Numbered from the stretch's first letter, positions 52,059-60,938 are shown. The stretch is DNA of 64,000 nt from Pseudomonas fluorescens (GCF_902497855.1 NZ_CABVHU010000012.1:186001-250000); one strand, 5' to 3'. Program-made: numbers and translations. The notes: generated by a model from the letters alone, not told the origin.

Positions 52059-52412
52059 ATGACCGATCTGACGCTTTATCACAACCCGCGCTGCTCGAAA
52101 TCCCGCGGTGCGCTCGAACTGCTTGAAGGCCGTGGCCTGACCCCGACCGTGGTTCGCTACCTGGAAACCCCGCTGGACGCCCGGCAAATCCAGAGCCTGC
52201 TGACCAAGCTCGGCATCAGCGCCCGGCAACTGCTGCGCACCGGCGAGGACGAGTACAAAACCCTGAACCTGGCCGATAGCAGCCTCAGCGAGGCGCACTT
52301 GATCGCCGCCATCGCCGCGCACCCGAAACTCATGGAGCGCCCGATTCTCGAAGTGGGCGACAAAGCCATCATCGGCCGTCCGCCGGAGAATGTGCTGGAG
52401 CTGCTGCCGTGA
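52059..52412 (+). CDS. arsC: Glutaredoxin-dependent arsenate reductase
   Basis: A 117-residue ArsC of the glutaredoxin-coupled family that reduces arsenate to arsenite. The catalytic Cys12 lies in HNPRCSKSRGAL. The oxyanion-binding Arg residues are in LLRTGEDEYK (near 64) and MERPILEVGD (near 97). There are no arsB, arsH or arsR genes next to it, so it may be a housekeeping family member. Its stop overlaps the wrbA GTG start. Confidence 0.92.
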   Translation: MTDLTLYHNPRCSKSRGALELLEGRGLTPTVVRYLETPLDARQIQSLLTKLGISARQLLRTGEDEYKTLNLADSSLSEAHLIAAIAAHPKLMERPILEVGDKAIIGRPPENVLELLP

Positions 52413-53005
52413 GCGCACCCTATATCCTGGTCCTGTATTACAGCCGCAGCGGCTCGACCAATGAAATGGCCCGGCAGATTGCCCGGGGCGTCGAGCAGGC
52501 CGGGCTTGAAGCCCGGTTGCGCACGGTCCCGGCGATCTCTACCGAATGCGAAGCCGTGTCGCCGGACATCCCCGATGAAGGCGCGCTGTACGCCACCCTC
52601 GACGACCTGAAGCAATGTGCGGGCCTGGCCATGGGCAGTCCGACCCGGTTTGGCAACATGGCGGCGCCGCTCAAATACTTCCTCGACGGCACCAGCAACC
52701 TGTGGCTGACCGGCGCACTGGTGGGCAAGCCGGCCGGGGTGTTCACCTCCACCGCAAGCCTGCATGGCGGCCAGGAAACCACACTGTTGTCGATGATGCT
52801 GCCACTGCTGCACCACGGCATGCTGATCACCGGCCTGCCTTACAGCGAATCGGCCTTGCTGGAAACCCGCGGCGGCGGCACGCCTTATGGCGCGAGTCAC
52901 CACGCCGGGGCCGATGGCAAAAGCGGCTTGAATGAACATGAAGTGGCGCTGTGCCGAGCCTTGGGTCTGCGCCTGGCCCGCACCGCACAGAAACTGGAGA
53001 GCTGA
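52409..53005 (+). CDS. wrbA: NAD(P)H:quinone oxidoreductase WrbA
   Basis: A 198-residue flavodoxin-like FMN enzyme that performs two-electron reduction of quinones. The FMN phosphate loop is YYSRSGSTNEMARQ (residues 9-22). The GSPTRFGNMAAPLKYFLDGTS loop lies near 75-95, and TASLHGGQETTLLSM near 112. The start is GTG at 52409, overlapping the arsC stop. It is followed directly by the DUF2069 gene. Confidence 0.93.
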   Translation: MSAPYILVLYYSRSGSTNEMARQIARGVEQAGLEARLRTVPAISTECEAVSPDIPDEGALYATLDDLKQCAGLAMGSPTRFGNMAAPLKYFLDGTSNLWLTGALVGKPAGVFTSTASLHGGQETTLLSMMLPLLHHGMLITGLPYSESALLETRGGGTPYGASHHAGADGKSGLNEHEVALCRALGLRLARTAQKLES

Positions 53006-53006
53006 G

Positions 53007-53432
53007 GTGGCCAGGAAGCCGAAGATTCTGCCCTCCATCCAATGGCTGGAACCGCGCGTACGAGCGATGCGAGTCGTCAGTCTGCTGTGTTTTTTCGGCC
53101 TGCTGGGGTTGCTGTGCGCCTACTACCTGGTCGTCGCCGACCTGCACGGCGCACGGCCCTGGGTCATTCTGCTGATCGAACTGGTGCCGCTGCTGTTGCT
53201 GGCGCCGGGCATGATCATCGGCAGCCCGCGCGGGCATTCGTGGATGTGCTTTGTGGTGAACCTGTATTTCATCAAGGGCGCATTGGCCGCGTTCGATCCG
53301 AACCGGCAGCTGTTCGGGTTGCTGGAGATGGGGGCGAGCCTGGCGGTGTTCTGTTCGGCGCTGTTGTATGTGCGGTGGCGGTTTCAGTTGAATCGCCGGT
53401 TGGCGGGTGAAGGCGAAACCTCCGTCGCCTGA
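53007..53432 (+). CDS. DUF2069 inner-membrane protein
   Basis: A 141-residue protein with about four hydrophobic segments (residues 20-40, 50-70, 75-95 and 105-125), as in the DUF2069 family. The GTG at 53007 (MARKPKILP) lies one base after the wrbA stop and follows TGAG. The frame extends upstream only inside wrbA. Third gene of the arsC-wrbA-DUF2069 operon; function unknown. Confidence 0.85.
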   Translation: MARKPKILPSIQWLEPRVRAMRVVSLLCFFGLLGLLCAYYLVVADLHGARPWVILLIELVPLLLLAPGMIIGSPRGHSWMCFVVNLYFIKGALAAFDPNRQLFGLLEMGASLAVFCSALLYVRWRFQLNRRLAGEGETSVA

Positions 53433-53445
53433 TCGCCCCCACGGT

Positions 53446-53548
53446 GATCGTTCCCACGCTCTGCGTGGGAATGCATCAAGTGACGCTCCGCGTCACAGGG
53501 ACGCGGAGCGTCCCGGGCGGCGTTCCCACGCAGAGCGTGGGAACGATC
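53446..53548. repeat. Palindromic GATCGTTCCCACGC repeat family, copy B
   Basis: ATCGTTCCCACGCTCTGCGT at the left pairs with ACGCAGAGCGTGGGAACGAT at the right, a perfect 20-base inversion. The inner pair GACGCTCCGCGTC/GACGCGGAGCGTC is also present. Confidence 0.92.
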
Positions 53549-53555
53549 ATCCTCG

Positions 53556-54230
53556 TCAATGATTGGCGGTGTAAGCCAGCATCATCGAAAGCTGGCTCAT
53601 CGCCCGCCCGCCACTCTCTTCATGCCACTGGTTGAACACGTTCTGCACCGTGGCCAGGTCCCGCTGGCTGGTCGGCACCTTGTCGACGATCTTCTGCGCA
53701 TTCAACGCCGCCACCACGTCATAGCTCGGCACAAAGGTATCCTTGCCGACCATGCGCAGGAATCGTGGCGCCGACAACCCGCCCAACTGATGCCCGTGCT
53801 TTTTCAGGTAAGTCCACAGGCCGACGATATCGGTCACCGGCCACTCGGCGATCAAGGCGCCGAAGCTGCCCTTCTCATGCGCCACATCCAGGATGAATTG
53901 CGCATTGCGCGGCACGCTCTTGAGCTTGCCCAGGTGCCGGATAATCCGCGCATCCTGCATCAGACGCTCCAGGTGTTCGGCACTCATCAGCACGACTTTT
54001 TCCGGGTCGAACCTGAAGAACACCTCTTCGAACGACGGCCACTTGGCGTCCACCAGGCTGTGCTTGAGCCCGGCACGGAACACCCGCAGCGCCATGGTCG
54101 ACAGATAGCGATCATCACTGATCTTGCGCAATTGCGCCGGGGTCTTGGGAACGGGCAGATGGGCTTCCAGTTCAGCCGCTGAACCGAAGCGGTTCAGACA
54201 GTATTCGTGCAGCCACTTGTAATCGCGCAT
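53556..54230 (-). CDS. DNA-3-methyladenine glycosylase I family protein
   Basis: A 224-residue protein of the Tag family. It shows the helix-hairpin pattern FEEVFFRFDPEKVVLMSAEHLERLM, DARIIRHLGKLKSVPRNAQF and TYLKKHGHQLGGLSAPRFLRMVGKDTFVPS. The N-terminal zinc-binding Cys/His of canonical Tag are not evident, so activity may be altered. Tag enzymes remove 3-methyladenine from alkylated DNA. It stands alone on the minus strand. Confidence 0.8.
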   Translation of the reverse strand: MRDYKWLHEYCLNRFGSAAELEAHLPVPKTPAQLRKISDDRYLSTMALRVFRAGLKHSLVDAKWPSFEEVFFRFDPEKVVLMSAEHLERLMQDARIIRHLGKLKSVPRNAQFILDVAHEKGSFGALIAEWPVTDIVGLWTYLKKHGHQLGGLSAPRFLRMVGKDTFVPSYDVVAALNAQKIVDKVPTSQRDLATVQNVFNQWHEESGGRAMSQLSMMLAYTANH

Positions 54231-54279
54231 GCCCTCTCCTGAGGATTGAAAAATGAACTACCAACTTGTGACAAAATTT

Positions 54280-54368
54280 GTGGGAGCCAGCCTGCTGGCG
54301 ATGAGAAGGGGTGTCAGACAACAATGATGTGCCTGACACTCCGCCATCGCCAGCAGGCTGGCTCCCAC
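54280..54368. repeat. REPIN
   Basis: GTGGGAGCCAGCCTGCTGGC at the left is mirrored by GCCAGCAGGCTGGCTCCCAC at the right, with an inner imperfect palindrome GTGTCAGAC...GCCTGACAC. Confidence 0.92.
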
Positions 54369-54379
54369 AGTAATAGTGA

Positions 54380-55204
54380 TTAGAGGTTAACCACGTTGAC
54401 GAACCGCGAAGCGGCGGATTCGTCGATCTTGAGGCTGGTGAAGTCGAACAGGTTGCGGTCCGCCAATTGCGACGGGATCACGTTCTGCAGGCTGCGGAAA
54501 ATGCTTTCGGTACGGCCCGGTGTCTTGCGTTCCCACTCCTGGAGCATGTCCTTGACCACTTGACGCTGCAGGTTTTCCTGGGAACCGCAGAGGTTGCACG
54601 GGATGATCGGGAACTGCTTGAAGTCAGAGTAGGCCTGGATGTCTTTTTCGTTGCAGTAGGCCAGCGGGCGGATCACCACGTTGCGACCGTCGTCGGCCAG
54701 CAGCTTCGGCGGCATGGCCTTGAGCGATCCATTGAAGAACATGTTCAGGAAGAAGGTCTCGACGATGTCGTCGCGGTGATGGCCGAGCGCCATTTTGGTC
54801 GCGCCAATCTGGTCGGCGAAGGTATAGAGCGTGCCACGACGCAGGCGTGAGCACAGCGAACAGGTGGTCTTGCCTTCCGGGATCAGCTCCTTGACCACCG
54901 AGTAGGTGTCTTTCTCGACGATGTGGTACTCGATACCCAGCGTTTTGAGGTAAGCCGGCAGTACATGCTCCGGGAAGCCCGGCTGCTTCTGGTCCATGTT
55001 CACGGCCACGATCTCGAACCTGATCGGTGCAACCTTCTGCAAGTGCATCAGCACGTCGAGCATGGTGTAGCTGTCTTTGCCTCCAGACAGGCAGACCATG
55101 ACCTTGTCGCCGTCTTCAATCATGTTGAAGTCGGCGACAGCCTCACCGGCCTGGCGGCGAAGGCGCTTTTGCAGTTTGTTCTGGTTGACCGTGAGAGTGC
55201 CCAT
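54380..55204 (-). CDS. ttcA: tRNA 2-thiocytidine(32) synthetase TtcA
   Basis: A 274-residue tRNA-modifying enzyme that thiolates cytidine 32. It has the ATP-pyrophosphatase PP-loop SGGKDSYTML near residues 40-49. CxxC pairs in TTCSLCSRLRRGT and IPCNLCGSQENL bind the 4Fe-4S cluster, and ALGHHRDDIVETFFLNMF is present. The start MGTLTVNQNKLQ at 55204 is the family start. Monocistronic; upstream it faces the Yip1 gene divergently. Confidence 0.96.
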   Translation of the reverse strand: MGTLTVNQNKLQKRLRRQAGEAVADFNMIEDGDKVMVCLSGGKDSYTMLDVLMHLQKVAPIRFEIVAVNMDQKQPGFPEHVLPAYLKTLGIEYHIVEKDTYSVVKELIPEGKTTCSLCSRLRRGTLYTFADQIGATKMALGHHRDDIVETFFLNMFFNGSLKAMPPKLLADDGRNVVIRPLAYCNEKDIQAYSDFKQFPIIPCNLCGSQENLQRQVVKDMLQEWERKTPGRTESIFRSLQNVIPSQLADRNLFDFTSLKIDESAASRFVNVVNL

Positions 55205-55483
55205 GACGCGAAATCCGTGAGGTGTGACGAAAGGCCGGCATTTTACGCAAAAACCCGCCGGGGGCGAAGTGCCCCCCATCCCGTGGGATTTGGTGACAGT
55301 CCCAGAGGCGATTAACGAACATGTTTACAGCGCGATTTGCTCTAAGCCCCCCGTACCTGCGTGGATAAGACCTTTCTATACTGCGACATAAGGTCACAGG
55401 CATCCCGACCTTTCCTTACTCGGCCACCTTGGCCCGTAGGCGCTCCACTGGGGGGCGACGGTAATACAAGAGGAGTGACTGGC

Positions 55484-56086
55484 ATGATCCATCACGTAGT
55501 GGGGCTATTCACCCACCCTGACCAAGAATGGAAAGAAATTCGTGGCGACCAGGAGGAAAGCATCAGCCACATGTACCTGACCCACACGCTCATCCTGGCG
55601 GCCATCCCGGCGGTGTCGGCGTTTATCGGTACTACCCAGGTCGGCTGGGTCATCGGAAATCGAGCGCCGGTGATGCTGACGACAGAGAGTGCGCTATGGA
55701 TGACGATCATGTCGTACCTGGCGATGCTCGGTGGCGTTGCGGTGATGGGCGCATTCATCCACTGGATGGCCCGTACCTATGATGCCAACCCGAGCCTGGC
55801 CCGCTGCGTCGCGTTTGCGACCTACACCGCGACGCCGCTGTTCATTGGCGGCCTGGCGGCACTGTACCCGCACATGTGGCTGGGGATGATCGTCGGCACC
55901 GCGGCCATCTGCTACACGGTGTACCTGCTCTATGTCGGACTACCGACGTTCATGAACATTCCGTCGGACGAAGGATTTCTGTTTTCAAGTTCGGTGCTCG
56001 CGGTAGGCCTGGTGGTGCTGGTAGCCATCATGGCGTTCACCGTGATTGTCTGGGGACTCGGCGTGGGGCCGGTCTATACCAACTGA
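55484..56086 (+). CDS. Yip1-family inner-membrane protein
   Basis: A 200-residue protein of the Yip1 domain family. An N-terminal soluble stretch MIHHVVGLFTHPDQEWKEI with the usual 'P..W..I' element is followed by five hydrophobic helices (about 33-55, 70-100, 112-135, 140-160 and 168-195). AGAGGAGT precedes the ATG at 55484. Function in bacteria is unknown. It stands alone, with its stop followed by a weak hairpin. Confidence 0.88.
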   Translation: MIHHVVGLFTHPDQEWKEIRGDQEESISHMYLTHTLILAAIPAVSAFIGTTQVGWVIGNRAPVMLTTESALWMTIMSYLAMLGGVAVMGAFIHWMARTYDANPSLARCVAFATYTATPLFIGGLAALYPHMWLGMIVGTAAICYTVYLLYVGLPTFMNIPSDEGFLFSSSVLAVGLVVLVAIMAFTVIVWGLGVGPVYTN

Positions 56087-56123
56087 CAAGGCTGTTTACC
56101 TAATAACCAGATCTGCCAATACT

Positions 56124-56145
56124 GGCCGCCGCAAGGCGGCCTTCT
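56124..56145 (+). terminator. Possible weak terminator after the Yip1 gene
   Basis: Stem GGCCGCC/GGCGGCC with GCAA loop is followed by only TTCT, so the T-tract is poor. Confidence 0.5.
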
Positions 56146-56248
56146 AACGTCTTCAGGTCAGTGGGCGGCCGACGACCACTCGGCGCCTCGACGATTCGCA
56201 AGTCCCGAGGGTTGCGGCATACTCGACGTCTCTGGAGATCCATCAAGC

Positions 56249-56743
56249 ATGCCCGAGCACATCAATACCCGCGTCGAAGACTGTTTCCAACAAGCTGAAT
56301 CCTTTTTCAAACGACCTTTCAAACGCCCCGTGGTGAGTCTCAAGCTGCGCGGGCAAAAAGCCGGTGTCGCGCACTTGCACGAGAACCTGCTGCGGTTCAA
56401 TCCGCAGCTGTACCGGGAAAACACCGAAGATTTTCTTAAACAGACCGTTGCCCACGAAGTCGCGCACCTGATCGCCCATCAGTTGTTCGGCGACCGCATC
56501 CAGCCCCATGGCGAAGAGTGGCAATTGATCATGCGTGGCGTGTACGAACTGCCGCCCAATCGCTGCCATACCTATGACGTCAAACGCCGCCGCGTGACCC
56601 GCTACATCTACAAATGCCCCTGTGCCGACAGCGACTTTCCATTTTCGGCGCAGCGCCATGGGCTGGTGCGGCAAGGCCGGCGGTATTTGTGCCGGCGCTG
56701 TCGAAGCACCCTGGTGTTCAGTGGGGAGATGCGGGTCGAGTAG
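56249..56743 (+). CDS. SprT-family zinc metalloprotein
   Basis: A 164-residue SprT-like protein. The metal motif His69-Glu70-x-x-His73 lies in VAHEVAHLIAHQLFG. A further zinc-binding C-terminal domain has YKCPC and RYLCRRCRSTLVFSG. Eukaryotic relatives (Spartan) cleave DNA-protein crosslinks; the bacterial role is uncertain. The ATG at 56249 begins MPEHINTRVEDC. Confidence 0.92.
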   Translation: MPEHINTRVEDCFQQAESFFKRPFKRPVVSLKLRGQKAGVAHLHENLLRFNPQLYRENTEDFLKQTVAHEVAHLIAHQLFGDRIQPHGEEWQLIMRGVYELPPNRCHTYDVKRRRVTRYIYKCPCADSDFPFSAQRHGLVRQGRRYLCRRCRSTLVFSGEMRVE

Positions 56744-56772
56744 TGGGATTTGTGGTGCTTGTCCCGGCCTCT

Positions 56773-56860
56773 TCGCGGGCAAGCCCGCTCCCACAGGACC
56801 TGTGTCGTACACATAATCTGCAAACGACACGGAACCTGTGGGAGCGGGCTTGGTCCGGGC
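56773..56860. repeat. REPIN in tail-to-tail orientation
   Basis: GGGCAAGCCCGCTCCCACAGG and CCTGTGGGAGCGGGCTTGG face outward, the opposite of the other pairs in this window. The inner segment is also an inverted repeat (GTGTCGT...ACGACAC). Confidence 0.85.
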
Positions 56861-56890
56861 GGCGTTCCGACGAAGGCGTCCTTGTAGTCG

Positions 56891-58072
56891 CTACAAAATT
56901 ACCTTGGCACGGCGCAACTCTTCGATCCGCTCAACGCGATACCCCAACTCCCCCAACACCTGATCGGTATGTTCTCCCAGCGCCGCGCCGATATGTCGCG
57001 GCTCGGGCAACCCGTCCGAAAACTTCAACGGACAGGCCATCTGCGGTTGGGTCGAGCCGTCGTTGCGCGGCACTTCAGTGACCAACTGTCGCGAGCGCAA
57101 TTGAGGATGGCGAACCGCTTCGCCCAGATTCAATACCGGTTCGACACAGGCATCGAGCTCGGCAAACAGCGCGCACAACTCACCAAAGTCGTGTTTCTCG
57201 AATTCGGTCTTCAGCGCTTCCTTGAGTTTCTTCTGCTGCGCCGGTTCAGGCGACAAGCCCAAGGTTGCCAGCTCCTCCAGCCCCAGCGCCGTGCACAGTT
57301 GTTTCATGAATGGCGGTTCCAGGCTACCCACTGATAACCAGCGCCCGTCCCGTGAACGGTAATGGTCGTAGAAACTGCCACCATTGAGCATCTGGTCCTC
57401 CCAGTGCGGCTCCGCGCCACAGGCCAGGTAGCCGGCGCCGGCCATGGCGTTCAGACTGAACACGCAATCGGTCATGCTCACATCCAGATACTGCCCTGAC
57501 CCGCTGTGTTGACGGGCGATCACCGCTGCCAACAGGCCTATCACCCCGTGCATAGAGCCGCCGGCGACATCCGCCACTTGCATGCCCAGGGGCAAGGGCC
57601 CGCTGTCGGCGCGACCGGTGTAACTGGCCAGCCCTGCCAGCGCCAGGTAATTGATGTCATGGCCGGCGCGGTCCTTGTAAGGGCCGGTCTGACCGTAACC
57701 GGTGATCGAGACGTAGATCAGTTTCGGATTGATCGCCTTCAAGGCTTCATAACCCAGGCCCAGACGCTCCATCACGCCGGGGCGGAACTGCTCCAGCACG
57801 ATGTCGTAGTCCTGCAGCAATTGCTTGATCACATCCAGGGCTTCAGGCTGCTTGAGGTCCAGCGCCAGGCTGCGCTTGTTGCGATTGAGGTAGGCGTGGC
57901 TGGCCGAGACCCCCTGGTCATGGGGCGGCAGCACCCGCAACAGGTCCATGCGGCTCGGCGATTCGATACGCAACACCTCGGCCCCCATGTCCGCCAACAG
58001 TAACGAGGCAAACGGCCCCGGCAACAATGTAGAGAAATCCAGAACCTTGAGTGATGCCAGTGGACCGAGCAT
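56891..58072 (-). CDS. CaiB/BaiF family CoA transferase
   Basis: A 393-residue family III CoA transferase. The N-terminal LKVLDFSTLLPGPFASLLLADMGAEVLRIE, the GYGQTGPYKDRAGHDINYLALAG block containing the catalytic Asp (near residue 167), and the C-terminal QVLGELGY are all typical. Substrates in the family range from carnitine to alpha-methylacyl-CoA. The annotation alpha-methylacyl-CoA racemase/formyl-CoA transferase is possible, but no neighbour identifies it. Confidence 0.9.
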   Translation of the reverse strand: MLGPLASLKVLDFSTLLPGPFASLLLADMGAEVLRIESPSRMDLLRVLPPHDQGVSASHAYLNRNKRSLALDLKQPEALDVIKQLLQDYDIVLEQFRPGVMERLGLGYEALKAINPKLIYVSITGYGQTGPYKDRAGHDINYLALAGLASYTGRADSGPLPLGMQVADVAGGSMHGVIGLLAAVIARQHSGSGQYLDVSMTDCVFSLNAMAGAGYLACGAEPHWEDQMLNGGSFYDHYRSRDGRWLSVGSLEPPFMKQLCTALGLEELATLGLSPEPAQQKKLKEALKTEFEKHDFGELCALFAELDACVEPVLNLGEAVRHPQLRSRQLVTEVPRNDGSTQPQMACPLKFSDGLPEPRHIGAALGEHTDQVLGELGYRVERIEELRRAKVIL

Positions 58073-58177
58073 GGGTCTTCTCCGTAAACGATACTCCCCA
58101 GACTAGGCAGCCATCGGCATTGCGGCAATCACCTTTTGCGTCAGTTGCGCTGACCGTTGCGCTCAAATCGCCGCCCA

Positions 58178-58205
58178 CGAAAAACCCGCCGAAGCGGGTT
58201 TTTCG
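58178..58205 (-). terminator. Intrinsic terminator of dctA
   Basis: A perfect 12-base stem around a four-base loop (58178-58189 with 58194-58205) has T-runs on the minus strand. It lies 30 bases after the dctA stop. Confidence 0.9.
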
Positions 58206-58234
58206 TTGCAGCCTGAGCAGCGGTGAAGCGAGCG

Positions 58235-59569
58235 TTACTTGACGCCGTTCGGGGTTGGGCCTTCGGCCACGCCCAGGTCATCTTCTTCACGCTCGTCGGC
58301 GATACCGCGACCGCCGGAAGCCAGTTCGGCGTGCATCACATCGACATCCAGTTCCTTGACCCACTTGGCCACCACCAGGGTCGCCACGGCATTGCCCACC
58401 AGGTTGGTCAGGGCGCGGGCTTCGGACATGAAGCGGTCGATACCCAGAATCAGCGCCAGGCCGGCAACCGGCAGATGGCCGACCGCAGACAGGGTCGCCG
58501 CCAGCACGATGAAGCCGCTGCCGGTCACGCCCGCCGCGCCTTTGGAGGACAGCAGCAATACCACCAGCAGCGTGATCTGGTGAGTGATATCCATGTGCGT
58601 GTCGGTGGCCTGAGCAATAAACACCGCCGCCATGGTCAGGTAGATCGCCGTACCGTCGAGGTTGAACGAGTAACCGGTCGGGATCACCAGACCGACCACG
58701 GATTTCTGCGCGCCCAGACGCTCCATCTTGATCAGCATGCGGGGCAGCACCGATTCCGAGGAGGAAGTCCCCAGCACGATCAGCAGTTCTTCACGAATAT
58801 AACGGATCACTTTCAGCACGCTGAAACCGTGGGCGCGAGCGATACCGCCCAACACCACCAGGACGAACAGCAGGCAAGTGATGTAGAAGCAGGCCATCAA
58901 CTGACCCAGTTGCACCAGCGAGCCGACACCGTAGGCGCCGATGGTGAACGCCATGGCACCGAAGGCACCGATTGGCGCGAGCTTCATGATCATGTTGATG
59001 ATGTTGAACATCACGTGGGCGAAACGATCGATGAAATCCAGGATCGGTTTGCCGTAGGCACCCAGGCGATGCAGGGCGAAACCGAAGATCACCGAGAACA
59101 TCAGCACTTGCAGGATGTCACCCGTGGCGAACGCGCCGACGATGGTGGACGGGATGACATTCAGGAGGAAGCCGACCACGCTTTGATCGGCACCGGCGGC
59201 GACGTACTGAGCGACTTTGGAGGCATCCAGGGTGGTGACGTCGATGTGCATGCCGGCACCGGGCTGCACGATATTGACCACCACCAGACCGACCAGCAAT
59301 GCGATGGTCGACACGATTTCGAAGTACAGCAGCGCGTAACCGCCGGTCTTGCCGACCGACTTCATGTTCTGCATGCCGGCGATACCGCTGACAACGGTAC
59401 AGAAGATGATGGGCGCGATGATCATTTTGATCAGTTTGATGAACCCGTCACCCAGCGGTTTGAGGGCCACACCCGTCTGCGGGTAGAAGTGACCAAGCAG
59501 GATGCCGATGGCGATAGCAACGATCACCTGGAAATACAGGGATTTGTACAGTGGCTGACGAGTCGTCAT
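58235..59569 (-). CDS. dctA: C4-dicarboxylate:cation symporter DctA
   Basis: A 444-residue inner-membrane transporter for succinate, fumarate and malate with Na+ or H+. The family motifs are present: IIFCTVVSGIAG, the serine-rich GTSSSESVLPRML, NLDGTAIYLTMAAVFIAQA and SSKGAAGVTGSGFI. Eight to twelve hydrophobic segments are visible. MTTRQPLYKSLY at 59569 is the family start. A sigma-54 promoter lies 132-146 bases upstream, with two palindromes further up. A dctBD two-component pair is expected elsewhere in the genome. Confidence 0.96.
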   Translation of the reverse strand: MTTRQPLYKSLYFQVIVAIAIGILLGHFYPQTGVALKPLGDGFIKLIKMIIAPIIFCTVVSGIAGMQNMKSVGKTGGYALLYFEIVSTIALLVGLVVVNIVQPGAGMHIDVTTLDASKVAQYVAAGADQSVVGFLLNVIPSTIVGAFATGDILQVLMFSVIFGFALHRLGAYGKPILDFIDRFAHVMFNIINMIMKLAPIGAFGAMAFTIGAYGVGSLVQLGQLMACFYITCLLFVLVVLGGIARAHGFSVLKVIRYIREELLIVLGTSSSESVLPRMLIKMERLGAQKSVVGLVIPTGYSFNLDGTAIYLTMAAVFIAQATDTHMDITHQITLLVVLLLSSKGAAGVTGSGFIVLAATLSAVGHLPVAGLALILGIDRFMSEARALTNLVGNAVATLVVAKWVKELDVDVMHAELASGGRGIADEREEDDLGVAEGPTPNGVK

Positions 59570-59700
59570 TGCAAAGTTCCTCAAGAGCGTCCGGCGACAA
59601 CATCCATCTGTTGTCGACGACACCTCATTTGCGAACCCTCCTGCACTGGAGGGATTTGTTTTGTCGAGCTGCGCATCGGCAGGCATCTGCTGGTTGTATC

Positions 59701-59715
59701 GCAAGGCCCGTGCCA
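59701..59715 (-). promoter_or_regulatory. Sigma-54 (RpoN) promoter of dctA
   Basis: On the minus strand TGGCACGGGCCTTGC matches the -24/-12 consensus TGGCAC-N5-TTGC at all fixed positions. It lies 131 bases before the dctA start codon, so a leader of about 120 bases is expected. Confidence 0.88.
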
Positions 59716-59794
59716 CCTTCGGGGAAATGTCCTACAGCCTTTTGACATCAAGGGTTACAGGTTTTTCCTAGGCTCTGAACAGTCACAGCAGCGT

Positions 59795-59849
59795 GGCGGA
59801 ATCCCGCCAATCGGCCAAATCGCGTCCTGCAATTTGGCGGATATCCGCC
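59795..59849. promoter_or_regulatory. Paired upstream palindromes (candidate DctD enhancer sites)
   Basis: GGCGGAATCCCGCC at 59795-59808 and the perfect palindrome GGCGGATATCCGCC at 59836-59849 have centres 41 bases apart, close to four helical turns. They lie 80-140 bases upstream of the sigma-54 promoter, where an enhancer-binding protein acts. They also lie just before the divergent AraC gene. Confidence 0.7.
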
Positions 59850-59907
59850 TTGTTGCTCGCCCGTGCACCCGGCTACCATCCGCTGCTCAATGGACGGACC
59901 TGCCTCT

Positions 59908-60906
59908 ATGCGCGAACGCACCATCGCCAGTCATTTCGCCCGCGCCGCCCTGGGAGGGGCGCGCCTGCGTGGGTACGACTATTCGAACCTGCTGCAGCGA
60001 TTGGGTATCAACGCCGAACTGCTCGACGAGCCGCGTGCACGCATCGCGCCCGAGCAGTTCACCCGGTTGATCCAGGGACTGTGGCTGGCCCTGGACGATG
60101 AGTACCTGGGATTCGGGTCGGCCCCGAGCAAACCGGGCAGCTTCGCGATGATGTGTCATGCGGTGATCCACTGCCGCAATCTGGAAAGCGCGCTCAATCG
60201 CGGCTTATTGTTTTATAGCTTATTCCCCGGGGCTCCGCGCCTGAGCCTGATCCGCGAAGACGAATGGGTGCGCCTGAGCCTCGACGATGCGCAGCTGTGG
60301 GACCCGGACCATTTCCTCAGCGAGAGCCTGCTGATGATCTGGCATCGACTTGGCAGCTGGATGATCGGCCAGCGCATTCGTCTGGAGCAGGCAACCTTCA
60401 GCTATCCAAGGCCCGAACACGGCGCGGAATACGATTTGCTGTTTTCATGCCCGCTGCAGTTCAAGGCGGCGCAGAGCAGCCTGCTGTTTCACAGCCGCTA
60501 CCTGAGCATGCCGCTGTTGCAGGACGAACGAACCCTCAAGCGTTTCCTCGAACGGTCCCCGGCCGACCTGTTGTCGCGCCCGGATGACGGCGACAGCCTG
60601 AGCAGCCAGCTGCGACGCCTGCTCAGCCGCGACAGTTCCTGCTGGCCTGACCTGGAATCGGTGGCCGCACACCTGCACATCAGCCCGCAGACGCTGCGTC
60701 GACACTTGCGTGAAGAGGGTTCGAGCTTTCAGGAATTGAAGGACCAGTTGCGCCGGGACATTGCGATTTATCACTTGGGGCGTGCAGACCTGTCGTTGCA
60801 ACAGATTGCCGAGCAGCTGGGGTTTTCCGAGCCGTCAGCGTTTCACCGGGCTTTCAAGAAATGGACAGGATTGACGCCGGGGGCCTACCGCGCCCAGGGG
60901 AATTAA
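59908..60906 (+). CDS. AraC-family transcriptional regulator
   Basis: A 332-residue regulator. An N-terminal effector-type domain of the PF12625 class spans residues 15-200. A C-terminal AraC double helix-turn-helix spans about 235-330: WPDLESVAAHLHISPQTLRRHLREEG, then LSLQQIAEQLGFSEPSAFHRAFKKWTG. The ATG at 59908 is the best family start; an ATG six codons earlier is an alternative, and neither has a strong ribosome site. It shares the intergenic region with dctA. PF12625-type members often respond to small acids or amino acids. Confidence 0.9.
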   Translation: MRERTIASHFARAALGGARLRGYDYSNLLQRLGINAELLDEPRARIAPEQFTRLIQGLWLALDDEYLGFGSAPSKPGSFAMMCHAVIHCRNLESALNRGLLFYSLFPGAPRLSLIREDEWVRLSLDDAQLWDPDHFLSESLLMIWHRLGSWMIGQRIRLEQATFSYPRPEHGAEYDLLFSCPLQFKAAQSSLLFHSRYLSMPLLQDERTLKRFLERSPADLLSRPDDGDSLSSQLRRLLSRDSSCWPDLESVAAHLHISPQTLRRHLREEGSSFQELKDQLRRDIAIYHLGRADLSLQQIAEQLGFSEPSAFHRAFKKWTGLTPGAYRAQGN

Positions 60907-60938
60907 GCTCCGGGGCCAAGCGCCAGGGTGAACTTTGG

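Noticed and set aside
52059..52412. Arsenic resistance operon
   Set aside because: Only the ArsC-type reductase is present, without arsR, arsB or arsH, and it is joined to wrbA and a DUF2069 gene.
58223..60070. 615-codon plus-strand frame rich in His, Asp and Gln opposite dctA
   Set aside because: Antisense to a clear DctA; His/Asp/Gln-rich text is the usual mirror image of a hydrophobic membrane protein.
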